Source: Owenweeksia sp963758205
GTDB taxonomy: Bacteria; Bacteroidota; Bacteroidia; Flavobacteriales; Schleiferiaceae
DNA length: 64,000 bases
Direction of reading: 5' to 3'
Assembly (NCBI GenBank): GCA_963758205.1
Contig: CAVWUM010000002.1
Span: forward strand, 1,302,001 to 1,366,000
Part shown: positions 23,807-32,371 of the stretch, piece by piece
Layout: each line of letters starts with the position of its first letter
Numbering within the stretch: position 1 is the stretch's first letter
Program-made: the position numbers and the translations under genes
The notes under the pieces: generated by a model
Database searches by the model: none
What the model saw: only the letters and a program-made list of their open reading frames with translations
Told to the model about the DNA's origin: nothing

Positions 23807-24170
23807 TGGTTTTGGGGTGCAGAAAGCAAACCAGTTTATTATCGGCTCCCGGCTTGGGTTCATCACTTAGTAGCTGAAAACCCTCGGCTGCAAGTCTTTT
23901 CATTTCGGACCTGATATCGTCTACTGCAAAGGCAATATGGTGTACCCCCTCGCCCTTCTTTTCCAAAAATTTAGCTATCGGGCTATCGGGATTGGTGGCT
24001 TCCAATAACTCAATTTTATTGGGGCCATTTTTAAAAAAAGAGGTCTTTACTCCCTCTCTCTCCACTTCTTCTACTTTGTAATGGCTTTCGCCAAAAAGGG
24101 CAGCAAAAAGCTGATTACTCTTTTCCAGATCTTTTACGGCTATGCCTATGTGTTCTATTTTTTCCATCAT
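23766..24170 (-). CDS. mce: Methylmalonyl-CoA epimerase
   Basis: VOC-fold metalloenzyme of 134 residues interconverting (R)- and (S)-methylmalonyl-CoA. Metal-ligand motifs are present: HIGIAV near the N-terminus, VHHIAFAV in the middle and the terminal Glu in LIELCQ. The 'EKKGEGVHHIAF' segment is diagnostic of this enzyme. A ten-unit heptamer array begins only 6 bp beyond its start codon, so the ribosome binding region borders or falls in the array. The 3' end overlaps the HAD gene on the other strand by 41 bp. Confidence 0.92.
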   Translation of the reverse strand: MMEKIEHIGIAVKDLEKSNQLFAALFGESHYKVEEVEREGVKTSFFKNGPNKIELLEATNPDSPIAKFLEKKGEGVHHIAFAVDDIRSEMKRLAAEGFQLLSDEPKPGADNKLVCFLHPKTTNGVLIELCQDRG

Positions 24171-24176
24171 GTCATG

Positions 24177-24246
24177 TTTGTGGTTTGTGGTTTGTGGTTT
24201 GTGGTTTGTGGTTTGTGGTTTGTGGTTTGTGGTTTGTGGTTTGTGG
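24177..24246 (-). repeat. Heptanucleotide tandem array, 10 exact units (CCACAAA on minus)
   Basis: Ten perfect units of TTTGTGG on the plus strand (CCACAAA in the transcribed direction) separate the ABC transporter stop from the mce start. On the minus strand ATTTGAAAATTC (24246-24257) comes immediately before the array, the same 12-mer seen before the ccoH array. Perfect identity of units suggests recent expansion. Confidence 0.97.
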
Positions 24247-24288
24247 AATTTTCAAATCATCGAATCTTCAAATCATGAATATGGGCCG

Positions 24289-26130
24289 CTAACCAAAGCT
24301 CTGCATTTCCACCAGTTTTTTATAAATGCCATTAGCCTGCATCAATTGCCCATGTGTGCCGCGCTCGGCTATACTTCCCTGGTCCATCACCAGTATTTCA
24401 TCTGCATGTTGTATAGTGCTTAGCCTGTGCGCAATTACTAACGAGGTACGGTTTTGCATCAACTTAAACAGCGCATCCTGAACGAGTTTTTCAGATTCGG
24501 TATCCAGTGCCGATGTGGCCTCATCCAAAATTAATATAGGCGGATTTTTAAGTACCGCACGGGCTATACTTAATCGTTGCTTTTGGCCACCACTCAGCTT
24601 TCCACCCGCATCACCAATATTGGTGTTGTAGCCATCTTCCAGCTTTTCAATAAACTCGTGGGCGTTGGCAATTTTGGCTGCAGCCATTATTTCTTCATCT
24701 GTAGCATCGGGCTTACCCAGGGCAATATTGTACCGTATGGACTCATTAAACAATAGCGATTCCTGCGTAACAATACCCATCTGGTTTCGCAGGTCTTTTA
24801 TACGGATGTCCTTGATCTCTACATCATCAATAAAGAGCTGCCCCTCCTCCACTTCATAAAAGCGGGGTACCAGGTTGGTAAGCGTGGTTTTTCCGCTACC
24901 CGACTGACCAACTAAAGCAATCATTCGGCCCTTAGGCACCTTTAGATTTATGTTACTCAAAACCTTCTTACGGTCCGTTTCGCCCTCTGGTGCAGGATAG
25001 CTGAACGAAACGTTCTCAAAGCGCAATTCCTTTTTAAAATCAGATTTGGCTACAGCATTTGTTTTATCAGCTATAGGGTTCGTGGCATCCAGTATTTCCA
25101 ACACTCTTTCTGCGGAAGCATTACCGCGCTGCACATGGTACGATGCCTGTGAAAGCGATTTGGCTGGTGGTATGATCTGGTAAAAGAAAATGAGGTAGGC
25201 GATAAACTCTTCAGGCGAAAAGGAATCATTTTGAAGCACCAGACCCCCTCCGTACCATATTACGGCCGCCATAACTGTTGTGCCCAAAAACTCGCTAAGC
25301 GGAGAAGCCATGTCGCTTTTGCGCATCACGCTGTTCATCAAACCAAAATAGGCGTTAATGGTGCGTTGAAAGAGGTTGTGTTTTAGCTCCTCTGCATTAA
25401 AGGCTTTAATCACTTTTAGGCCTGTGAGGTTTTCCTCCGTCTGGCTCATTATTTCGCCCACCTTTTTTTGCGCTTTCGCTGAACTTCGTTTTAGACTCTT
25501 GCCGATACGCGAAACAATAAATGAAACCACAGGAAGCAGTATAAATACAAACAGGGTGAGGGCCGGGCTCATGTAAAGCAATATGGCCAGTGAGCCAATA
25601 ATCATAATCGGCTCCCTGAAGATAGACTCCAGCACCATCAATATAGACCATTCTATTTCTTTAAGATCAGTTGTCATACGCGACATAATATCCCCCTTAC
25701 GCTGCTCCGTAAAAAAGCTAATGGGAAGCACCAGTATTTTGCGATGGAGCTCACCTCTTATATCGCGGGTAATGCCATTACGTAATGGCGTTATGGCAAA
25801 AAGCGCCATGTAGCGAAATAGGTTTTTAAAGAAAAAGGCACCCACCACCCAAAGGCATACATAAAATAGCGCAGCGGCCTGGCCTGCTGCTGCAGTGCGG
25901 GTTCCCACCTCATACATCAAAAAGTCATTGGCATAGGCCATAAGCTCGCCATCGTACACAGGGGGTGCGAGTGGTACTTCTGAATTATCAAAAATGATCC
26001 TCAGTACAGGAATAACCAAACCTATTGAAGCCAGGGAAAAGACTACCGTAAGAAGGTTAAAAACAACGTTGAGAAATATATTAAGCCGGTAAGGGCGGGC
26101 ATATTTAAGTATGCGGGTAAATGCGCTCAT
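24289..26130 (-). CDS. MsbA-like ABC exporter (fused permease-ATPase)
   Basis: Half-transporter of 613 residues that would act as a homodimer in the inner membrane. About six helices occupy residues 15-330. The nucleotide-binding domain has Walker A LVGQSGSGKTT, the Q-loop region MGIVTQESLLF, signature LSGGQKQRLSIARA, Walker B ILILDEATSALD and the H-loop IAHRLST. This is the arrangement of lipid A/multidrug exporters (MsbA/LmrA type); substrate cannot be told from sequence. Confidence 0.92.
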   Translation of the reverse strand: MSAFTRILKYARPYRLNIFLNVVFNLLTVVFSLASIGLVIPVLRIIFDNSEVPLAPPVYDGELMAYANDFLMYEVGTRTAAAGQAAALFYVCLWVVGAFFFKNLFRYMALFAITPLRNGITRDIRGELHRKILVLPISFFTEQRKGDIMSRMTTDLKEIEWSILMVLESIFREPIMIIGSLAILLYMSPALTLFVFILLPVVSFIVSRIGKSLKRSSAKAQKKVGEIMSQTEENLTGLKVIKAFNAEELKHNLFQRTINAYFGLMNSVMRKSDMASPLSEFLGTTVMAAVIWYGGGLVLQNDSFSPEEFIAYLIFFYQIIPPAKSLSQASYHVQRGNASAERVLEILDATNPIADKTNAVAKSDFKKELRFENVSFSYPAPEGETDRKKVLSNINLKVPKGRMIALVGQSGSGKTTLTNLVPRFYEVEEGQLFIDDVEIKDIRIKDLRNQMGIVTQESLLFNESIRYNIALGKPDATDEEIMAAAKIANAHEFIEKLEDGYNTNIGDAGGKLSGGQKQRLSIARAVLKNPPILILDEATSALDTESEKLVQDALFKLMQNRTSLVIAHRLSTIQHADEILVMDQGSIAERGTHGQLMQANGIYKKLVEMQSFG

Positions 26131-26276
26131 TGGGGCAAAGGTAGTTATGAGAGAATTTAGATTTTAGAGCTGAGATATCAGGCGTGCAATTTTAGATATA
26201 AGACCAGAAGATTCCTGTTATGAATATCTCTTAACTTACCTATTACCCTGCCAAATAGAACAGTAGCCGAAATGGC

Positions 26277-26315
26277 AGAAAAACAAAATCCCGCTAAGGA
26301 AAAACCTTAACGGGA
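26277..26315 (-). terminator. Intrinsic terminator of the Sus operon
   Basis: TCCCGCTAAGG and CCTTAACGGGA form an 11-bp stem with one mismatch around AAAAA, followed on the minus strand by a T-rich tail. It lies 41 bp past the last gene of the susCD operon. Confidence 0.85.
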
Positions 26316-26355
26316 CTCTCATTCAACCTCTCAAAATTGAATCAACTATGAAAAT

Positions 26356-27222
26356 TTATTTGCAGCTCAAATCAATGAGAATATCGTAATCCAACCTGTC
26401 CTTTCCGGAGAGGTACATCTGCCGCATGATGACAAACTTCATGGCAGTAATAGACTTGCCTTCCGGAACTGTAAAAAGGTCTTTAGCATAAATAAACTTT
26501 CGGAAGGTATTGTTGCCGGTATAATCCAGCTTTAGCTCAGGGTAATTGCCTACGGTGAATAAATTAGGGGCTACTTTAATTACCGTACTATCCGACAAGG
26601 TGGCCTCTACATACATGTAGCACTCTTCGGTGGAGAGATTTTGCATGGAGGTTTTTTCTTCGGCAGCATTATCATAAAATATGGTAAAAACATCGTCAGC
26701 CTGCCCGGCTTCAGGAAAGGCAAAAGCGGGGTCACGCTCCAGTTTGGGAGGATCAATAGCTACAGACAAGTCATCAGACTTGCTATCAGGATCGCCATAA
26801 CCGCCTCCGTCTTTTGGCTTAATTAAGAAGAAAATATCCTTGGCATAAACCGTTGCTGCATCCACCTCGTAAAAAAGGGTAGGCACCATGGTATAGCTGT
26901 AAATATTCTCAGCTTCTTTGGTGAGTTTTAAAAGTTCATTACTGTTTTTCCAGGCCTGTGCACCAGTACCATTGGTTTTGGGGTGGCCTGCCGGAAACTC
27001 AAACGGGCTCCAGGTCCACATATATAAATCCTTACCGGCCGCAGCATCGGCCAGAAGGTTTTGAACGTAGTCTTTGCTGCCATCCAGCTTACTAATGTCA
27101 ATAATGATTTTTAGTGAATCTTCCGGATCAATATCCTCAGCGGGCTCAGTAGATACCTGGGCAAACATACCGGCACTTAAACACCCAAAGAAAGAAAGCA
27201 AAAGGAGTTTTTTCAAATTCAT
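26356..27222 (-). CDS. Secreted protein of Sus operon, SusE/F-position
   Basis: 288-residue exported protein with a signal peptide ending near MFAQ. There is no lipobox Cys. The body is beta-rich, with two aromatic-rich segments (DLYMWTWSPFEFPAGHPKTN and KNSNELLKLTKEAENIYSYT) resembling starch-binding modules of Bacteroidota outer-surface proteins. It is the last gene of the susC-susD operon, the usual place for a SusE/F-type glycan-binding protein, and overlaps the preceding gene by 4 bp. Glycan binding is inferred from context. Confidence 0.65.
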   Translation of the reverse strand: MNLKKLLLLSFFGCLSAGMFAQVSTEPAEDIDPEDSLKIIIDISKLDGSKDYVQNLLADAAAGKDLYMWTWSPFEFPAGHPKTNGTGAQAWKNSNELLKLTKEAENIYSYTMVPTLFYEVDAATVYAKDIFFLIKPKDGGGYGDPDSKSDDLSVAIDPPKLERDPAFAFPEAGQADDVFTIFYDNAAEEKTSMQNLSTEECYMYVEATLSDSTVIKVAPNLFTVGNYPELKLDYTGNNTFRKFIYAKDLFTVPEGKSITAMKFVIMRQMYLSGKDRLDYDILIDLSCK

Positions 27223-27701
27223 AGCGATAATCTTTTAAAGGTGTATTTGTAGGAAACATAATTCTCACCACAGTGTGAACGCGTTAGCTGAAGCCCAAAC
27301 TCGTTATCTGTTTTCCTAACCATATTAAGCAGCTTAAAATTGAGATCACCCATTGTGGCATCCGTAAAAGTGAGCTGATCCGGAAAATCAGGTTGGTTGA
27401 AGGAATAACTTCCACCTGAGCCAAAAGGGTTAGCAGCCAACTGCGAATCTTTTACCGTGTAAGAGTTGTTTTCAGCATCAAATGTTACGGTTATTCGGCT
27501 ATTCATCGCAACAAAAAAGTCTGAAATATCTCTCTCCTCAGGCACTGGCAGAGTAAGGTCAATAATTTTAACATCGCTTATCTCCCAGGTTCCGTTAATA
27601 CCTGTAATCAGGTTTTGGCGCTCCCCAATACTCTTGTATGGATCTGGCTGGCATGAGGCCAGCCCAACGGCTAAAGCTGCAATTGCAATTATTCTTTTCA
27701 T
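27219..27701 (-). CDS. Small lipoprotein of the Sus operon (DUF5004-like)
   Basis: About 160 residues. ATG 27701 was chosen because it gives a direct lipoprotein signal (MKRIIAIAALAVGLASC, lipobox LASC at residue 17) and leaves a 19-bp gap after susD; upstream in-frame ATGs would overlap susD. The mature part is beta-rich, with NGTWEISDVKIIDLT and a C-terminal KYTFKRL, like the lipocalin-type DUF5004/DUF4923 lipoproteins of polysaccharide loci. Its stop overlaps the next start by 4 bp. Confidence 0.65.
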   Translation of the reverse strand: MKRIIAIAALAVGLASCQPDPYKSIGERQNLITGINGTWEISDVKIIDLTLPVPEERDISDFFVAMNSRITVTFDAENNSYTVKDSQLAANPFGSGGSYSFNQPDFPDQLTFTDATMGDLNFKLLNMVRKTDNEFGLQLTRSHCGENYVSYKYTFKRLSL

Positions 27702-27720
27702 AATATTAATCTTACTCATA

Positions 27721-29121
27721 TTAACATCCATCAGTAGGGTTCAGTGGAAATATATCAGACCGTTCTGATATTGGAAATTGTAAAATTAAACCATCACAAT
27801 TCCATTGATCACCACGTATTATTGGGTTTTCACCTTCAAAGGCCCCTCTTCTTTTCAAATCCTGTACTCTATCTCCTTCTGCAAACATTTCAATTCGCCT
27901 TTCAAATCGTACTGCGGTTAAGATGGTATTGGATCCTGCTCCAGCAGGCAGATTGTTGATAGAACTCCCATAAGCACGTTCACGGATATCATTTACATCC
28001 TGAATGGCCGTTGCCAGATCAGTTCCTAAAATGGCGTATGATTCTGCCCTTATCAATTTCATTTCTGTAAGGTGAAGCAGGGGCACATTAAAGTAGTCTT
28101 CATTAAATTTTATGCACGCTATAAACTCATTCAGTTCACCTTCATTTACCACCTGGTACAAGTCTAATCTTTTATCGGAGGTGTCGGCTGCATAAATATT
28201 ATAAAACTCTCTTGTTGCCCTGAGGGTAGGCACATTTATCCCATCAGCAGGTCTGTAAGTATAGTTACCGGTATAACCACCTGAAGCAAAAAAGGCGTTA
28301 CCATCAGCCGCCAGGTAGCTTTGAAGGTAAAAAATCACTTCAGGCAAAACCGTATTCTGCTGAAATCGATCCACGTCAGTACCGAGGGTAAATAATCCTG
28401 AATTGATCACTTCGCCCGCCTTTTGCGAAGCCTCGGCATAATTTCCCCGCTGAAAATAAACTTTGGCCAAAAGTGCAGTAGCAGCCATTTTAGTGGCATA
28501 TATTCCATTTGATTCGGGGAGCAATGCTTCAGCACTTTGAAGATCAGTAATAATATAGCTGTAAACCTGATTAACCACCATTCTGGGTAACAATTCCGTT
28601 TCAGATCGATCTTTGTATGCAATACCCAAATGCGAATTATCTGGCGTGTAACCGTAAGGCTGGGCAAATAATTTTACCAGCTCAAAATGTGCCAAAGCAC
28701 GTAAAAACTGAGATTCTCCGGTAATACGGTCACTCTCTTCCTGTGTAAAATCAAAATCGTTTAAAACCTCAAGCAGTCTATTTATTTTTAATAAGGCCGC
28801 ATAGGGAGTGTTGTATCCTCCTTTTACAGTAGCATTAAAAAATAGAACATCATGGCGATATATTTCATTCAGATCATTATTGTTTGCAGGTTGGCTAACA
28901 TTATCGCCTAGCAGTTCATTAAACGATTGAAACTGACCACCCATGTAAGCCGTTGTAGAACTATAGGCACTATTTAATAAGGCTATTAATTGATTTTTGG
29001 AGGATAGGGCCTCCGCTTCCTCAAGGTTGCTTCCTTCCGGCTCAAACTCTAATACCTTCTCGCATGAAGAAACAATAACTAGAAGTGCAAGAGCAAGGCT
29101 GATGTTCTTTAGAATTTTCAT
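27721..29121 (-). CDS. susD: SusD/RagB-family glycan-binding lipoprotein
   Basis: Outer-membrane lipoprotein that covers the SusC pore and binds incoming glycans. Lipobox VSSC is at residue 20. The family's TPR-like helices are visible (FLRALAHFELVKLFAQPYGY is a classic SusD segment), as is the C-terminal region with FERRIEMFAEGDRVQDLKRRG. Length of 466 is a little short of the usual 500-550 but all blocks are present. It begins 3 bp after the susC stop. Confidence 0.93.
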   Translation of the reverse strand: MKILKNISLALALLVIVSSCEKVLEFEPEGSNLEEAEALSSKNQLIALLNSAYSSTTAYMGGQFQSFNELLGDNVSQPANNNDLNEIYRHDVLFFNATVKGGYNTPYAALLKINRLLEVLNDFDFTQEESDRITGESQFLRALAHFELVKLFAQPYGYTPDNSHLGIAYKDRSETELLPRMVVNQVYSYIITDLQSAEALLPESNGIYATKMAATALLAKVYFQRGNYAEASQKAGEVINSGLFTLGTDVDRFQQNTVLPEVIFYLQSYLAADGNAFFASGGYTGNYTYRPADGINVPTLRATREFYNIYAADTSDKRLDLYQVVNEGELNEFIACIKFNEDYFNVPLLHLTEMKLIRAESYAILGTDLATAIQDVNDIRERAYGSSINNLPAGAGSNTILTAVRFERRIEMFAEGDRVQDLKRRGAFEGENPIIRGDQWNCDGLILQFPISERSDIFPLNPTDGC

Positions 29122-29124
29122 GTC

Positions 29125-32100
29125 TTAAAAAGTTACATTTAGAGTTAGGCTATACGTTTTCTCTTGGGGAGGAGTAAGGAAGGAGATATTAGGACTCATG
29201 TTCCTGTCTGTTGGGTTTTCAAAGTCACGTGCAATCTCCGGGTCAATTCCAGGGTATTTGGTAAACGTCAAAAGATTTGTTCCAACAAAACCGATTCTCA
29301 TTGAAGTCAGCTTCATTTTTTTAACTGTTTTTGAGGGCAGGTTATAAGCGAGGGTTACATTTCTTAACCTAGCATAAGTAGCATCGTGCAGGTACAAATC
29401 TGTATTTATCCACGGGGTGGTAGATCCATGGTTAGATTCATCAAGAGTGAGCCTGGGGTAAGTAGCTTCATCGCCCGGCTCTGTCCATCGGTCGTAAACC
29501 AGCTCCGTTTTATTCCACTCATCTACACGGCCCAGTTGGCGCTTGGACGAGGAGTCATAAATATTTCCACCAATGGTAAATACAAACAGAAAGCTCAAAT
29601 CCCAACTTTCATATCTGAACGTATTATTAATCCCTCCTACAGCTTTTGGCAGCACCGAGCCTACCGGCACTCTGTCATCAGGGTCCCACTTATAGGTTTC
29701 ATTTCCATCCTTATCAAAGTACACAGGGGCTCCGGTTTCAGGGTCAACGTGTGAAAAACGAACCAGGTAATTTGTTCCCACCGGATAACCAACCACTGTA
29801 CGGGTGTCATTTGTACCACCAGATACGGCATCCTCACTGTATCCTCCAAGGCTCGTAATCTCATTATAGTTGTAGGCAATGTTGAAGTCTGTAGTCCATT
29901 GCAGCTTTCTTGAAAGATTACGCGTAGTTATTTGAAATTCCACACCCTCATTTAATATCTCCGCAACATTGTCATATAATACCGATTGACCGTAATATCC
30001 GGGAACACCTATTTGTAAAAATACATCTGACGACTTTTTGTTATAATAAGTCACACTTCCTGTAATTCTATCCTTGTATAACCCAAACTCAAATCCTGCA
30101 TCAAAATTCAGGGCTGACTCCCACTGCAAGTTGGGGTTCTCAAGGTTTGTTGGCCCGGTTTCAGGTAAACCGCCATATCCAATATTATTATTAAAGTAAA
30201 CACTACGGTACCTGTTAGGCGGAATACCTGCGCTACCTACATATCCGTAGCTAGCCTTAATTTTTAGATACGATAGATTTTGGTACTTTTTAAAGAATTC
30301 CTCATTCGAAACAAGCCAATGCACACCTATGGAGGGGAAATAACCATATCGCTTGTTAGGGCCAAACTTTGATGATCCATCGGTACGCATTACCCCTTGG
30401 ATAAAGTACTTCTTTTGATAGTTGTAATTCAGCCTGACAAAATAACTTAGAAAGTTAAATCTCTTATCAGCCTCCAAGAATGTAGTGTCAAAATCCACAC
30501 TCTTACCGCTTTCATAAAGTGCCTCATCAACTCCCAAAACGTAATTTACAGCTTCAACCCTGCCTTCATCATTAGTTAGCTTTCTGGCTGAAAGTTGGTT
30601 TTGACTCTGTTGATATTCAGCTCCGATCAGGGCGGTCAGGTTATGCTTCTTCCCTAAATCAAATTCATAGGAACCCGTTGCAAAGCTGTTCCAATTATGA
30701 ATTTTCCTTGGTGTTCGAATAGCAATACCATTTGGAATTTCAGAAAAACCATGAAGCTCCTTACCGAGGTACAAATCCTCCGTTTGCTTCATATAATCAT
30801 ATGATCCGGTCACATTGAAGGATATCCTTTTGGTTGGAGCATACAACACATTTAATGAATTAATACTTCTCACCTCCCTTACTCTCCACTCCTTTTTATC
30901 TGCAAATGCAACCGGGTTATTTCCAATACCGGCTTCAAGCCAGTAATCACCTTGTTGGTGGGCCAGGATAGAATCTCCCGGAGAGTTGGGATCGGCCTCG
31001 TACACATCCCTATCGTAATAGATAGGATATATAGGAAGTGCCGTTGACATAGCGGCACCTAAACCACCACTCCATGCGGCATCAACTCTTTGGTTATCTC
31101 CCTGCGAAAGGCTGGTGGAAATACCTATTTTAAGCTTTTCAGAAAAACGATAATCACCGTTTATACGGCCTGAAAGTCGGGTGTATGAGTTATTTAACAG
31201 GTAGCTTTCATTACGATCATAAGATCCTCCAACGTAAAAGTTGTACTTCTCTGCGCCTTTCTGAACGTTAAAATCATAAAACTGCTTTACTCCGGTACCA
31301 ATGGTCTGATCTACCCAATTTGTATTATTCTGCTGGGCTTCTTCCCAGCTAAGGCTTGGGGCAAAGGCGAAAGTTGGAGTTCCCACATTGCCATCATTTA
31401 CCCATGCTTCTTCGTATAACTGAAGATACTCCGGGCCAGTAAGCATATCTGGCATTCTGGTAGGTTGTGATAGCCCGACCCTGGTATTAAATCCAAATCT
31501 TAAACCTCCTTTTTTACCTCTTTTAGTAGTAATTAGGATAACACCATTTGCACCTCTTGAACCATAGATGGCGGTTGCAGAGGCATCCTTGAGAATTTCT
31601 ACAGACTCAATGTCATTAGGATTAATGGTTGCCAAAGGGTTAGTATTCATCCCCCCGCTATTCCCATTAATAAAATAATCCTGAGTGATGGGGATGTTAT
31701 CAACCACATATAAGGGGTCGCCAGAGGCACTGATGGATGCATTACCTCGAATACGAACAACAGAACCAGAACCCGCCAATCCGCTACCGGTAATAATCTG
31801 CACACCGGCCGCCTTACCTTGTATAGCATTTTCAAAACTGGGCGCTGGCATATCAGTAATATCCTTTGAATCGAGCTTTACGATAGAACCTGAAAGTTCA
31901 CTCCTGCGCTGCACGCCATATCCCACAATTACCACCTCATCAAGCTCGCTGTCTGATTCTACCATCTTTACATCAACCTTTCGGCTGCCGGATGCTCCAA
32001 TATCCACGGGCACCTCTTTGGCCTGATACCCTATAAAAGAAAAAACAAGGGTTATTTTTCCGGGTTTCACATCATTCAGTACATAATTTCCATTGACATC

Positions 32101-32259
32101 AGCACTTGCGCCTACACCAGGTTGTTCCTTCACTACAACAGCGGCTCCTGGCAATGGCAGTCCGGCCTCATCGGTAATTGTACCGGTAATTGTTTGCGAA
32201 AATGAGTGAAACGAAAACAGAAATAGTAAAACTGAAAACAGGGTAGAAGTTTTTACCAT
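29125..32259 (-). CDS. susC: SusC/RagA-family TonB-dependent glycan transporter
   Basis: Outer-membrane TonB-dependent receptor, 1044 residues. Signal peptide to about residue 21; carboxypeptidase-like regulatory domain (GTITDEAGLPLPGAAVVVKE) at 25-95; TonB box region DEVVIVGYG near 107; plug domain with ESVEILKDASATAIYGSRGA, the SusC signature; then the 22-strand barrel ending in a terminal Phe (SLTLNVTF). A palindromic operator lies upstream within the predicted promoter. Starch or maltodextrin is the likely substrate given the linked amylases and maltose phosphorylase, by inference. Confidence 0.95.
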   Translation of the reverse strand: MVKTSTLFSVLLFLFSFHSFSQTITGTITDEAGLPLPGAAVVVKEQPGVGASADVNGNYVLNDVKPGKITLVFSFIGYQAKEVPVDIGASGSRKVDVKMVESDSELDEVVIVGYGVQRRSELSGSIVKLDSKDITDMPAPSFENAIQGKAAGVQIITGSGLAGSGSVVRIRGNASISASGDPLYVVDNIPITQDYFINGNSGGMNTNPLATINPNDIESVEILKDASATAIYGSRGANGVILITTKRGKKGGLRFGFNTRVGLSQPTRMPDMLTGPEYLQLYEEAWVNDGNVGTPTFAFAPSLSWEEAQQNNTNWVDQTIGTGVKQFYDFNVQKGAEKYNFYVGGSYDRNESYLLNNSYTRLSGRINGDYRFSEKLKIGISTSLSQGDNQRVDAAWSGGLGAAMSTALPIYPIYYDRDVYEADPNSPGDSILAHQQGDYWLEAGIGNNPVAFADKKEWRVREVRSINSLNVLYAPTKRISFNVTGSYDYMKQTEDLYLGKELHGFSEIPNGIAIRTPRKIHNWNSFATGSYEFDLGKKHNLTALIGAEYQQSQNQLSARKLTNDEGRVEAVNYVLGVDEALYESGKSVDFDTTFLEADKRFNFLSYFVRLNYNYQKKYFIQGVMRTDGSSKFGPNKRYGYFPSIGVHWLVSNEEFFKKYQNLSYLKIKASYGYVGSAGIPPNRYRSVYFNNNIGYGGLPETGPTNLENPNLQWESALNFDAGFEFGLYKDRITGSVTYYNKKSSDVFLQIGVPGYYGQSVLYDNVAEILNEGVEFQITTRNLSRKLQWTTDFNIAYNYNEITSLGGYSEDAVSGGTNDTRTVVGYPVGTNYLVRFSHVDPETGAPVYFDKDGNETYKWDPDDRVPVGSVLPKAVGGINNTFRYESWDLSFLFVFTIGGNIYDSSSKRQLGRVDEWNKTELVYDRWTEPGDEATYPRLTLDESNHGSTTPWINTDLYLHDATYARLRNVTLAYNLPSKTVKKMKLTSMRIGFVGTNLLTFTKYPGIDPEIARDFENPTDRNMSPNISFLTPPQEKTYSLTLNVTF

Positions 32260-32287
32260 AGCGATAATTTTAGGGGTTACCTTGATC

Positions 32288-32318
32288 CAAATGTAACCAA
32301 ATAATTAACTTAGTGTAA
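32288..32318 (-). promoter_or_regulatory. Predicted susC promoter
   Basis: On the minus strand TACATTTG (32295-32288) fits the TAnnTTTG -7 element. A 19-bp spacer places the -33 position inside the operator palindrome, where the sequence is TTAC instead of TTTG. Binding of the regulator would therefore overlap the -33 site. Confidence 0.5.
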
Positions 32319-32330
32319 AAAGTACACGAA
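32310..32330. promoter_or_regulatory. Operator palindrome upstream of susC
   Basis: TTAGTGTAA-aaa-GTACACGAA: the left arm is identical to the consensus half-site and the right arm deviates at three positions. It is nearly the reverse complement of the site upstream of the GH13 gene at 35200. Confidence 0.8.
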
Positions 32331-32371
32331 TATATTTTAGAAAAGTATTGTTCTTGTAAGTACCTCCTGTA

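Noticed and set aside
24081..24423. Plus-strand frames with repeated Val-Cys-Gly-Leu-Trp-Phe
   Set aside because: They are translations of the heptamer array, not genes.
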